This document shows positions 8,901 to 19,300 of a stretch of 22,150 bases of DNA, one piece after another. Below the pieces are notes generated by a model. That model was given only the letters and a program-made list of their open reading frames with translations. It made no database searches and had not been told where the DNA came from. A program made the translations under genes and the position numbers. Positions within the stretch are counted from its first letter, which is position 1; the number at the start of each line of letters is the position of its first letter. The DNA comes from a bacterium (GTDB lineage: Archaea > Nanoarchaeota > Nanoarchaeia > Woesearchaeales > UBA10216). The stretch covers positions 1 to 22,150 of the forward strand of contig JAAGZO010000389.1 in NCBI GenBank assembly GCA_024206195.1, in the 5' to 3' direction.

Positions 8901-10315
8901 CCTGAACAACCAATAAATAAATTTCCATCTGTTGATTTTGTAATATTAGCTCCTCCATCATCTTCAAATGCATACTGAGCCCCTGTTGAAGTAACTGCGA
9001 CTAATCCACTAGAATCTAAAGTATCTGAACTAGTGTCCAATGAATGATACCAAATTTGGTCTGTATCTGATTCTCTTATTGCAATATGTATTTTTGTTCC
9101 GCTAGTGTCTCCCGGAGTCCACTGATCATACCAAACAGCAAGATTTTCCCACATATGCGTTTTACCAAGTGATACTGGATTACCCCAAGTATCACCTCCG
9201 TCAGTAGTTTTAATATAAAAAATCTCTGCTTGAACATTTCTTCGTGCGTAACCACCACCAATATAAAATAAATACCCAGTATTATAACTTGTAAAAGCAA
9301 CATGAGGAGAAGAATTATACTGGCTTGTCACATCATCTGGCATAAGACTAGCAAATTGATATTTTTCAGCTGTCTTTGTAGCAGCAGCTGGTGTATTGTA
9401 CGCAAAAGCAATTTGATCACCAAACTCAAACCTCAAAGTATGCTCATCTGCTTTTAACGTTTTATGAACGACCACTGCTGTTTTTTCACATTGCCAATTT
9501 TTATAAAAAATTACATCTCCTTCTAAGATTTCAGGTTGTCTCTCTTCTTCACCGCATTTTAAAGAAACAAACTCATCATCATCAATAGTTGCTTGATCTA
9601 CTGGAATAATTCTTAAATCAGCAACACCTAAAGTGGTAAAAGACACATTCCAATTATCACCTTGTTGCGGATGAGAATGTACATTTAAAATATTTATTTC
9701 TATCGTAGGATCTAAAATAACTGGATAAACAGCTCCACTTAACCACTCTTGATTTATTGTAATAACCAACTCACCTTCATCATTTAAACTCATATCACAC
9801 TCATCTGTACTGCTTTTATTTCCTTCATCATCAATCATAAAAGGAGCTGGTATTGTAAACAATTTTTCTAAATAATTATTCTCTTGATCTTTAGAATAAA
9901 AAATTAGATCACCTTTACTGTTTTTTGAAAAATCATATTTTTCCAAATCTATCTTGTACTTAAACTCAAACGGATGACCAGGGCGTTTTAAAACAATATC
10001 TTCTTTTATTTTTCCTGACTCTATTACCTGCACAACGTCTGTATTTTTATATGCATCGATATATCTAAATTTATTCTTTCCTTCTTTTTTTATTCTAGAT
10101 TCTTGCGCATTAATAGGAGTGATAGAAAAAACATCATCAAAAATTTTAACTAACAAAGGGTCATCGTATATTTTTGGAAGTTTTATTTTTCTACCATCTT
10201 CTGTAAAAGTTTTATGGTCTATAAAAAAAATATTAAAAAGAAAAATAAAAACCGCGGTAAAAACAAATAGCCCGCTAATATATGGTGTTAAATTTTTATT
10301 TTTATTTTGACTCAT
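2990..10315 (-). CDS. Membrane-anchored multi-propeller (BNR/Asp-box) and LamG protein
   Basis: About 2,441 residues from the ATG at 10313-10315; a TTG two codons upstream (10319-10321) is possible but less likely. Neither has a clear Shine-Dalgarno. The start lies 11 bases after the stop of the fibre gene, so coupled translation is plausible. Approximate order: hydrophobic anchor 11-33; a domain ending in 'YPVILDPT' (80-204) like the N-terminal domain of RHS-type wall proteins; a two-Cys module (205-308, 'LKCG'...'NWQC'); four propeller units at 335-703, 725-1093, 1116-1484 and 1505-1863; three six-Cys modules at 1871-1977, 1979-2085 and 2087-2193; and LamG at 2205-2421. Each propeller unit has three Asp boxes (such as TTDGGDTW, STDSGDTW) and the phrase VWY(D/E)QWTPGDTSGTKIHI. 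The arginine triad and FRIP motif of true sialidases were not seen, so binding or scaffolding is likelier than sialidase activity. No sortase signal or C-terminal anchor is visible; the N-terminal helix probably holds the protein in the membrane. Confidence 0.92.
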   Translation of the reverse strand: MSQNKNKNLTPYISGLFVFTAVFIFLFNIFFIDHKTFTEDGRKIKLPKIYDDPLLVKIFDDVFSITPINAQESRIKKEGKNKFRYIDAYKNTDVVQVIESGKIKEDIVLKRPGHPFEFKYKIDLEKYDFSKNSKGDLIFYSKDQENNYLEKLFTIPAPFMIDDEGNKSSTDECDMSLNDEGELVITINQEWLSGAVYPVILDPTIEINILNVHSHPQQGDNWNVSFTTLGVADLRIIPVDQATIDDDEFVSLKCGEEERQPEILEGDVIFYKNWQCEKTAVVVHKTLKADEHTLRFEFGDQIAFAYNTPAAATKTAEKYQFASLMPDDVTSQYNSSPHVAFTSYNTGYLFYIGGGYARRNVQAEIFYIKTTDGGDTWGNPVSLGKTHMWENLAVWYDQWTPGDTSGTKIHIAIRESDTDQIWYHSLDTSSDTLDSSGLVAVTSTGAQYAFEDDGGANITKSTDGNLFIGCSGSFDGSNKMVVYKSTDSGDTWADTSYSAASGLDDNDKGQLLPLSSGDVLMIMQDITVNKVISIEYDEATDTWGNELTIDSSWTESGTYELTWGASLEKDTGNVYLAGNNYVANSTGDLETYKFTDSSRTWSTLTPVVSDNEYILQGTMAVDSDSGDLYVTYIDCSSLIVASACAIKYKKSTDDGSSWDDSVELNGYYDDIRSVFTSFTSDNKLMATWYNDDLNRVHYNIISTTTVSSPHVIDSYTQSSNDYLNSSPNLVYISSTTGYSFYVDYSTDAVFRKTTDRGHSWSQPTVLSPDKTWAGISVWYEQWTPGDTSGTKIHITGAEEATDDIWYYSLDTSDDSLDADGWVVIDSTGTSYGGGGDGAPGITRATDGALFAFGCGTYDGSAKCVVASSTDSGDTWGDTSYTASSGLDDQDYGQILPLSGGDALFIMQDITANKVISLEYDAATDSWGNELTIDSSWVENYWSLDNSWGASLYKTTGDVYLSGINALAGSSNDLESYKFTESSRTWSTLTEVVSNDDGLMQGITAVDSANGDLYVIYGRAGTDGLRYVRSNIYYKKSGDDGSTWSSEHRLTTFYDDNRNIRSSFMGDMTDDVIHINILNLDSVVILDKVISSTTPQQAEGDISKHVLTTESGYSANASPAAVFVSSNNGYVFYVGGSILLPFMNELVYQKTTDGGDTWGRPVSITGNKNWQNVTVWYDQWTPGDTSGTKIHIAGAEDLTDDLWYHSLDTSDDSLDGSGWVEAIPGSTYDIRYYGPPSITKSTDGYLFMSFHGQLPGDDFQMHKSIDSGDTWADTSMSVSGGLSSGDSSQIVPLSGGDILAIYQDVSANNVVSIEYDEATDTWGNELTIDASWVDNTSSRYRCPWGASLDKDSNNVYLAGDNYINDSTNDLEAYKFTDSSRTWSTLTPVVSDNISIAQGSMAIDSTNNILYVAYVDCLEGGFGGNNCTARYKYSTDDGVTWSSVVDLSSDTFDIAHVRTSFSAEERLWATWHDYDYDLVVGNTVDYSASIGENIIEVVYDADREPNASPNVAFISSTTGYIFFVENSTDAVYKKTTDSGATWGDKVVLSPDKSWGSIAVWYDQWTPGDTSGTKIHIAGAETVTDDLWYYSLDTDDDSLDADGWLVVDLGTSYDPTSRGGPSITKATDNALFISACGTYGEYVVVASSTDSGDTWADTSYTVASGLQYYDPLQLLPLAEGDILAISQDASEDKIVSLEYDAGTDAWTNEQTIDSSFEDNSSFDISWGASLYKTTGNIYLAGANYPGDSTNDIKTYKFTESSRTWSGLTDIVSNDSGVVKATMGIKSDNGSLYGVYITSKNGDYIYGRSDVYIVSSVDDGSTWDTPVKLSSYNGELIHVKTTLMEKDNLFVDWYEKGLNTIVGRSVNVGVQVNSKPTISTVTDAPDPINSGADVTFEVDWNDSDAEGIKLYVCKTDDISTTSPGCVGDTWCSDINDWDTDDPIDCSYTGQTTDAGSNNYYAFVCDDEVSCSTGSSGTFTVNAVPSIQSVSDAPDPINSGADVTFEVDWTDADSEGINLYVCKTDSVSTTTPGCVGDTWCSDSDDWDSTDPIDCDYTAQTTDAGSNNYYMFICDNEVSCSTSTTGTFLVNAVPSITSVSDSPDPSIEGQDITFEVDWNDADSEGIKLYVCKTDSVSTTTPGCVGDTWCSDSNDWDSTDPIDCDYTAQITDFGSNNYYTFVCDNQVSCSPSSAGAFTVNQKTFVAVSTLGELTSGLVGHWTFDGADMDWSSATEEVLDRSGNSNNGNAVNGPVSVIGKSGQGMEFDGVDDYVVGTIQELYQQDKTVTVWIKLDDYSEIRSFFSIGDTTDDGSPTTLLRVNLSGRLESYGIKDGGSYDYLESNETLLEDTWYLVTFINDTSDASYKLYINNLEVSYLVGTTGAYTDRANTANNYYIGVGYNNNNFKGKIDEVRIYNRALSSAEVEYLYQIGSRKLQISTGSGKYIINP
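3053..3703 (-). other. LamG domain at the C-terminus of the propeller protein
   Basis: Opens with SGLVGHWTFDG, carries MEFDGVDDYVVG and closes with KIDEVRIYNRALSSAEV, the usual LamG/concanavalin beginning and end. A 20-residue tail follows. It is homologous to the second LamG of the next gene at 1163-1789. Confidence 0.85.
3737..4705 (-). repeat. Three tandem 108-codon six-Cys modules
   Basis: Copies at 4385-4705, 4061-4381 and 3737-4057, with an exact 108-codon period. Each opens with 'DAPDPINSGADVTFEVDW' or a variant (PSIEGQDITFEVDW in the third) and contains six cysteines at identical spacing, including LYVCKTD, PGCVGDTWCSD and 'IDC'. The strands and spacing suggest an Ig/fibronectin-III-like fold with three disulfides. 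Confidence 0.85.
4727..9313 (-). repeat. Four tandem Asp-box propeller units of about 390 codons
   Basis: Units at about 8207-9313, 7037-8143, 5864-6970 and 4727-5803. The conserved proline of the opening 'SSP/ASP' recurs after 390, 391 and 389 codons. Each unit has three Asp boxes (twelve in total), one VWY(D/E)QWTPGDTSGTKIHI phrase, an 'LPL..GD.L.I.QD' strand and a 'SSRTWS.LT..VS' strand. Each unit probably forms one propeller. Confidence 0.85.
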
Positions 10316-10326
10316 AATCAATCTTT

Positions 10327-13300
10327 TTATTTAGCACATCTAAATCCAACCGTAGCTGTTGCCATTGTTGGACTATTACTTAAATCAAGTCCAAAAATAC
10401 CATTAATGCCACGAATAAATCCTCTCAAGTTATTTTCATTGTCTCCTGTTTTAATCTTTCCGATTCCGTTTAATGAGTCAAGATAATAAGGAGGTATTAT
10501 ATTGTATGATTTATAATCTGCTACTTCCATATATTCTATCCAGTCATTACTTGCTGGCTTAATATTTCCTGCTTTAGTTGTAACTTTATTTGTCCACTCT
10601 CCAGTCTCACCTGACATATCATAAACTACATTTCCATTATTTAACACATAGCTCAAACTAGAACTTGCTGTTTGATTTGTACTTGTTGCTAATTGAAGTC
10701 CTGCTATCTCATTATCTATATCATTTACTTTATTTGTAATCACGTCTGAAGCAATCGTCATCCATTCACTCTCACGAATCAAATGATAGCCATCGCCTAA
10801 ATTTTGACAAGTAACTTGAGCCTCTCCTTGTGAAATCTCTGTCCAAAGATCTCCATATTCATTTCGCATCTTATTTTCCATTACACAAAATCCTGGCATT
10901 GTTCCATATTCACTAGAACCTGCTACCCAAACAAACCCTTCATCACAATATCCTTCAAAAGCTCCTGCAACAACTTTACCTTCTACTCCAATATCTCCCA
11001 TAGTCTCATCAACTGCTAGCTCCAACTCTTCACCACAAGAACCACCAGAACAAGCCATAATCCTGCCATCAACTGTTAACTCTCCTATAATGCTTACTTT
11101 ACCTGTCTCTTTGATATTCATAATACTCACATCCCTATATTTAAAGTCAGCAACATCTTCGTTGGCTAATTGATTTATTATAAATGCGGTTTTAGCAACT
11201 TCTTCTTCTGCCGTAATTTCTACAACTGCCACTGTTGGATTTGTGCTAGTTGCATTTTTGCCAATCTTAATGTTTCCATCTTCATCCATTTCAAAGTTAT
11301 AATTATTTTCTGCCTCTTCTAGCGCCGTTACTCTTGTATCAATATCTAGAACACTAGCCCTTAAGTCATCAACTGAAGCAGCGACCAAAGATAACTCTCC
11401 ACTAAACTCATCTAGCTCAACACTTAAGCCTTCATCAAATTTAGCAATCTCACCTTCAATTATCTCATTAACTTCTTCATCAAACTCTATTGTGTCAACT
11501 GCATTTTCTATCATGATCTGAACTTCATCTTCAATCTCCATATTAGCAACTCTTTCTGTTATCCTTGATTCAACCATCTCAACAGTTAAACTTTTATTAC
11601 GACGAGATATCAAAACATTTATCTCTCCAAGCTCTGCCTGAGCAAGAATTTCTTCAGTACTGCTTGCTCCTTCATTGGAGACTACTGTTTCATTTCCAAA
11701 TCCTTCCAGTGCTATACCGACTGTTGGATCTCCAGGATTAGCTTTCATTACATATCCAGCTATACTTGCTGAAGTTAGAGAATCGCCTGGTCTTACTGTG
11801 CCATTTTCATTACTTACTTTTGTTGGGATTTGTCCTACCATAGCAACCATCTTATAGTTTGGATTATTTCTTTTATAGTCATCATCCATACCTAAGAAAC
11901 CAGGAGCCGTAGAAACTATTCCCATTACATTGGAATCAGCTATACGAGAACATCTCTTCACAGTATTTGCATTTGTCACATCAACACAAACCACTTCACC
12001 AGCATCTAAGTCAGTATCAGTTGTATAGTAATACTCTGCATAGTCACCACCAGTTGTTCCATAAGTCACTCCTGTATCTCCGTTACCATAAATATACCCT
12101 GCAGTTGAGTCATCTTTATTACCAAAACCAATATATGAGTTATCAGTATCATTTGTTCCGTCACCCTCTATATATATGTATAAGCCATCAGCTGTTGTAC
12201 TAGCACTGGTGTTCTCAATACGAGCGACATAAGAACTAGCCGCAGCAGCACTAGAACTTCCTGTCATAATTACTTGCCCAAGACCAGCAGCTTCTAAAGT
12301 CAAATCAAGATTTTGCCAACTTGAATCTGTTTTAATATATCCAGGTCCATCAAACTTAATACCTCCAGCAGTAGAATTTGTCATTATTAAGTCATAAGCA
12401 ACTGAAACGTCTCCTGCTGATGTCATAGCTACTGGGTTATTAAATGTAGATTGGATTGGTGTAATGTCCACAATATCTGATCCATCGTTATTTAAAGTAA
12501 GCAAGCTTCCATCTCCATCTGAACGAACAAGAAGTCCTCCTGATGTTGAAGCTGTACTGTGATTGTATATTCTACTTAAATAACTAGCTGTACTTGAGGC
12601 AGCAACATCTAGAGTATAAAGTGGACTTGATGTTCCAACCCCGAAGTAATAATCATTAGCTATCCAAGAATTTCCTCCAAAATCAAATGCGATTTCAGCA
12701 GTTGATGATGAAGTTCCACCAAGTAGTAGTGCTTCTTGACCTGATACGTCTGTTGGATGAATAACATAACCTAAATCAGTAAATTCTCCTCCACCAGCAC
12801 CAATCTCAGCCCAACTTTCTCCTGAACTTTTAAATTCTAAAGTTCCACCATTATCTCTAAATCCATATCCACCAGAGCTTGTTGCAGTACCAAAATTCAA
12901 ATATCTATCTGTTCCTTCAATAAAGATGTCTCCATAAACTGCTAATTTTGACCATGGAGTTGTTGTGGCAATACCCACACCATAGCTTTGAATTCCTCCA
13001 GATCCATCTGACTCAGCATAAATTGTTAGAATACTAGTATCATCAATTTCCGCTGTATAACTCTCTACTGTTCCAACTGATGCTGCTGATGTTATAGGCA
13101 TATCAATCCATGAAACAGCCCCTGCATTAGTTCCAAACTCCAAAGCACCAGCATATACATTCCCATCAATTTCAATATCACCTGAAATCATCACGTCATC
13201 ACTATAGCTTGTAAGAGAAGATGTTGAAGCTGTACCAATATGTAATGCTGCTTGAGGGCTTGTTGTTCCTATGCCAAGATATCCACCAGTAATCCATGAA

Positions 13301-16300
13301 TTACCACCAAAGTCTAAAACTATTTCAGCAGTTGAACTTGATGTGCCACCAAGTAGTAATGCTTCTTGACCTGACGAATCTGATGGGTGGAGAACGTAGC
13401 CTAGATCAGTAAATTGTCCAGATCCACCTGATGCCCAAGAAGGAACTCCTGAAGCTAATGTTAATACTTCTCCGTCATCTCCTTTTGCTAATTTAGATAA
13501 AGTATTAGCTCCACTTGCATATAATATATCACCTTCTGTATATGTTGTTTGACCTGTTCCACCTTGAGTTTCGTCTAGTGCTGTTCCTAAATATAATTCG
13601 CCATCTATCTCAACATTACCTGAGAAGAATGCATCACGATAACCTGAAACTGTTCCTGGAGTTGATGAACCTACGTGGAATAGTACGTCTGGGCTTGATG
13701 TTCCGACTCCAAGAGTTGTTCCTGATGGAAAATATGAATATTCTGTTGCACCTTCTACCATTCGAAGCATCTCTACCCCACCAGCAATCATAGAAAGTTG
13801 ATCAGAAGAATTTCTACCGACTCCTGTGTTAGCATCATCAGAGAATGTTAATACAGGGTTAGTATCACTTGGATTTTCATTAACAATACCGCCTCGAGTT
13901 CCTGAGTCAGCGCCATATATTATCCAGTTTGCACCAATATTTACTATATCTGTTCCTGCGACAGAGAAATAAAGATTATCATCATTTTTTTCATACAATC
14001 CAGAATCACCATCACCAAAAACTAAACCGTCTGTTATAGCACCAGTATTGCCTAAATGTAAACTTGCATCAGGACTAGTTGTTCCTATCCCCACATATCC
14101 ACTTGTGTCTATATATAAAACAGATGTAGCTATCGGATTATTTGAACCATCTCCCATGTAAACATTGCCTGTAGCTAAGGTCATATCTGATAAAGCACTC
14201 CAACCGCTTCCTGATGGAGTTGTTGTTGCTATTACCTTTCCACTAGCATCTACAGCTATAAATGTTCCTGCTGCTGTTCCTAGTGTAGTTAAATATAGAT
14301 CGTTACCTATTTCAACATCATTTGAGAAAAATGCATCACGGTAACCTGACACTGTTGTAGGTGTTGATGAACCTACGTGCAGTAATACATCTGGACTACT
14401 CGTACCTATACCAACATTTCCTCCATCAAGTATTGTGAGCGCTTCTCTTGTTCCATCAAAAATATTTAATATATCTCCTGTAAGACTCTGAGTTACAGTT
14501 AAAGCTGCTGACTCTGTTGTACTGGCATAAATACCTCCGCTTCCTCCTGATAAAAAGCCTCCTGGTCCAATGCTTAATCCATTTTCAACATAAAGTTCTC
14601 CTCCTATTTGGAGATTGTTATCTACACGCAATTCTGATGTACGAATTGCACCAGCATACATTGCTGGAATATTTAAATGTGGAATTTCAAAAATCGCCAA
14701 ACGACTATTACCATAATTAGCTACATATATATAATTCCCTACTATCATTGATTTTCTAGGAGCATTTAAATTAGTTTCAACATATCCTTTAGTAGCAATT
14801 GCATCTGGATCTGATATATCAAAAATTGCTAGACGATTATTACTATAACTAGTAATGTATGCATAATTTCCAGCAATATTTATACCTTGAGGACTATTTA
14901 AATTATCATCCGTATAGTCTTTTGCGGTAATTGAGTCTGGGTTTGATACGTCAAAAATTGCTAGACGATTATTATTCGCACTAGCGACATAAGCATAATT
15001 ATCTACTACTTGAACTTCTCTAGCTCCACTTAAATTTGTATCAGTATAACCTCTAGCAATAATTGAGTCTGGATTTGATATGTCAAAAATTGCTAGACGA
15101 CTGTTTCCATTACTAACAACATATGCATAATTTCCAGAAATATCTAAGCTAAATGGATCATTCAAATTTGTATCAGTATAACCTTTCGCAACAATTGAGT
15201 CTGGATTTGATATGTCAAAAATTGCTAAACGATTATTTCCGTAACTAGAAACATATGCATAATTTCCAGAAACGTAAACACTCATTGGACCACTTAAATT
15301 TGTATCAGTATAACCTCTAGCAATAATTGAGTCTGGATTTGATATGTCAAAAATTGCTAAACGATTATTGCCATAGCTAGAAACGTATGCATAATTTCCG
15401 GAAACGTAAACACCAGATGGTCCATTTAAATTCGTATCAATATATCCTTCAGCAGAAATTGAATCTGGGTCTGATACATCAAAAATTGCTAAACGATTAT
15501 TACTATAATTAGCAACATATGCATAATTTCCAGAAACATGCACATCATATGGTCCACTTAAATTAGAATTAGTATATCCCTTCGTCTCAACTGGACTAGT
15601 AGATGAAGAAATATTTAAAAGAATGTTACCATCAGTTAAAGTTAACTTTTCGGATGGAGTTGTTGTGCCAATACCAACCCTCTCATTTGTATCTATATAT
15701 AATGTATTAGTCGCGACTGGATTGCTTGAACCATCTCCTACATAAATATTACCAGTAGCTAAAGCCATGTCAGATAATCCAGATAAATAATCCGTACCAG
15801 CAACTGCTGTTTGAACTATGCCTGTTCCGTTTCCTTTTAATAATCCTGACAAAGTAGTAGAACCAGTTCCTCCGTTTGCTACTGTTAGAGTTGTGTCTAG
15901 AGTTAGAGCTCCGTCTATTTCAACTGCTCCTGAGAAAAACGCATCACGGTAGCCTGAAACAGTTGTTGGAGTTGATGAGCCTACGTGGAATAGGACGTCT
16001 GGGGATGAGGTACCGATACCAAAATTATATGCATTTGCTATCCATGAATTACCACCAAAATCTAAGGCAATTTCAGCAGTTGATGATGAAGTGCCACCAA
16101 GTAGTAATGCTTCTTGCCCTGATGAATCTGCTGGATGAAGAACATAACCAAGGTCAGTTAATTGACTTGTCCCTGCTACATTTAAAGTATTTCCTGTCCA
16201 TGAAATATTATCTCCAGCCGTAATCCTATTTGATGGAGTGTCATAAAATGTATTCCAGTTTGTTGATGATGCTGTTCGTAGTCCCTCGTATCCTGTTGAC

Positions 16301-19300
16301 CATGCTAGAGCATCGTCACTTTCTTCTAGCCCTGTAGCTGATACTGAGAAGTTAGTATAGTCTGACATATCCCAAACATGTGTTGTAGACGCTAATGTCT
16401 CACCTGATAATAATGCGTTTAGTTCTGCTGCACTGTCTACTTGGGCGGTTGAACCTCCTGTAATTGATAATAACCCTGAGTATGAACTGACATCTGCTTC
16501 TAAACCTCCTCTTTCATGATCAATTACATTTCCTTGCCATGTTCCTGTTGTAACTGTTCCTAATGTTACGAGACTAGTTGCACCTGCCCATGTTGTTGAG
16601 GCTATTGTTTCGCCCATGATTGCGTTTAGTTCTGCTAATGTGTCAATTTGAGTTGTATCTACTATAGTTGCATCTGATACCCATGATTGCAGTTCTGAGA
16701 ATGTATTAATATCTTCGTCTTGCATATACCCTGTAACAGTTAGAGAATCAGAGATGTACGCATCAGCTATTTCTGATCCTTGCCATGTTCCCTTAGTTAC
16801 TGTTCCTGCAGAAGTGACGTAAAAACTACTTCCTACTTCTAGATCTCCTGCTATGTCAAAATCACCAGCGTTAGTACTAGTTCCTGTTCCGTCTATAAAT
16901 AACTCTCCGTCTATTTCAACATCATTTGAGAAAAATGCATCCTGGTAGCCTGAGACTGTTGTTGGAGTTGATGAGCCTACATGGAATAGGACGTCTGGGG
17001 AGGATGTGCCGACGCCCAAATAATCACCGCTAGCTATTGATACAGTATTTCCTGATGAGTCTATAGTTAAATATCCGCTTGAGTCAGTTTGAAAATCAGT
17101 GTATACGCTTCCATTTGTATGAGATAAACGAATCTGAGGGTTTGATGCATCTACCACTTCAAATCTTCTTCCTGCTGTATGATTAGATGCATCAGCAGAT
17201 AAGATAAGATCACCAGTGACATCTAAAACCATGCTGTAAGCACTATTGTTAGTAAAAAATCCAAGCGGATGATTAGTCGACACACCCATACCTGCAATAT
17301 TTGGTCCTTGGAATAATCCAGAACTCACACCAGATGAATTTGTACCTTTTATATAATATTGGCTATCCGTAGTGGTTACGCTTAATTTATGTAGTGGGTT
17401 AGAATCTCCTATTCCAACATTAGAAGCTTTCATTGTCATTGTTAATGTTCCCGCATTATTAGCTTCTGAATAAGCCCCTGCTGTATAGAAATTTAACTGC
17501 ATTGCATCTGGAGCATTCCAACCACCGCCTCCAAAATACAAAATTCTATTTGAACCACTATCCCAAACACTTAAAGCACTAAAAGGCTCAGTAGATTTAT
17601 CATATCTTGCTCCAGCAAATAATCCACCATTACCAGCATTTGCGCCAGACAAATTTCCTAAAACAAGAGAAGTATAAACGTTTGATGTACCAAAAGCGTT
17701 AGTCTCTGGTGCAGCATTAATAGCTCCCATCACCTGTAATTTACCTGATGGAGTTGTTGTGCCAATACCAACTCTATCATCGCTCGCTATATACAATGTA
17801 TCAGTCGCAGCTGGGTTGTTTGAATCATTTCCTACATATATATTACCTGTAGCTAAAGCCATATCAGAAAGTCCTGACAAATAATCCGTACCAGCTACTG
17901 CTGTTTGAACTATGCCTGTTCCGTTTCCTTTTAATAGTCCTGTTAGAGTAGTAGAACCTGTTCCTCCATTTGCCACTGTTAGGGCTGTGTCTAGAGTTAA
18001 TGCTCCGTCTATTTCTACTGCGCCTGAGAAAAATGCGTCTTGGTAGCCTGAGACGGTTGTTGGAGTTGATGAGCCTACGTGGAATAGGACGTCTGGGGAA
18101 GATGTTCCGACGCCAAGGTAACCAGAGTTATTAACTGCTAACAAATTTCCAGCTGAAGAACCATTACTAGTGATCTGCAGATAATCTCCACTTTGTGAAC
18201 CAGCTCCTATAACTTGAAAAATATCTCTAGCAGATGTATCATTAACTACTTCAAAAATAGCTGTAGCAACTGGTGTGTCAGTATATGAATTATTCGTAAT
18301 AGTTGTATACTCAGAATTGAATTGAAGTCTATCTAATGGCGCATCTGCTCCATAAGTTCCACCCATAAAAGTGGCGTTATTATTAGCTAAAGTTCTAATT
18401 TGGAAATAAGCAGTTGAAGTATTATCTGCCCAAGCAGAACTATTCGCTACGACTCTTAATTCACCAGTAGTTGCACCTCCAGCAGCTGACAAAATTACAC
18501 CTTGGCCAGAAGTAGGATTATTTATAGTTGCGTTAGAACCAGAAGAATTAATACTCAACATTGCGGTAGGACTCTCTGTTCCGATACCAACGAAACTATT
18601 CGTGTCTATATACAATACAGATGTCGCAATAGGGTTATTTGAGCCATCTCCTACATAAATATTTCCTGCTGTTAGAGTTAGGTCTGAAACACTAGATAAA
18701 TAATCAGTACCAGCTACTGCTGTTTGGATCATACCTGTTCCGTTTCCTTTTAATAAACCTGTTAGCGTAGTAGAACCTGTTCCTCCGTTTGCTACTGTTA
18801 GAGTTGTGTCTAGAGTTAATGCTCCGTCTATTTCTACTGCTCCTGAGAAAAATGCGTCTTGATAGCCTGAGACTGTTGTTGGAGTTGATGAGCCTACGTG
18901 GAAGAGGACGTCTGGGGATGATGTGCCGATACCAAAATTATATGCATTTGCTATCCATGAATTACCTGCTTGGTCTAAGACAATTTCAGCAGTTGATGTT
19001 GCATCGCTTCCAAGCATAAATACGTCTGTGGTATCTACTGGATAAATAGCTAAACTATCACTTGTAGTTGCAAAAAATCCACTTCCTGCGCTACCAGTAC
19101 TATCTGATCCCCAAGTTGGAACACCACCAGAAAGTTTTAATACTTGGTTATCAGAACCAACTCCTAGTTTAGTCAAAGTATTAGCACCACTTGCATACAA
19201 TATATCACCTGTTGTGTATGTTGTTTGGCCAGTACCACCTTGAGTTTCGTCTAACGCTGTTCCTAAATATAGGGCTCCGTCTATTTCAACATCATTTGAA

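Noticed and set aside
4727..9313. Calling the propeller protein a sialidase
   Set aside because: Asp boxes occur in many non-sialidase propellers. The catalytic arginine triad and FRIP motif were not found, so only the fold is claimed.
10319..10321. TTG as the start of the propeller protein
   Set aside because: An ATG lies two codons downstream and neither has a Shine-Dalgarno; the ATG is the simpler choice, with a difference of only two residues.
10327..10430. An active DGR variable region at the fibre C-terminus
   Set aside because: No template repeat, reverse transcriptase or GC-rich homing element in the window, and the variable loop is short. Kept only as a hypothesis to test.
13515..13793. 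Plus-strand frame resembling another at 19191-19517
   Set aside because: Both are antisense to the two copies of the second cassette type; the composition is a shadow of the coding strand.
14683..15585. A tandem DNA repeat or CRISPR-like array, suggested by the regular 132-base period
   Set aside because: The unit is entirely in frame, without spacer-like unique segments, and codes for LVIVD propeller blades.
15876..16223. Plus-strand open frame of 115 codons, Leu-rich, with similar frames at 18789-19019 and 21318-21536
   Set aside because: These are antisense readings of the same 366-base cassette, and their mutual similarity simply mirrors the repeat. No known motif and no independent ribosome-binding site.
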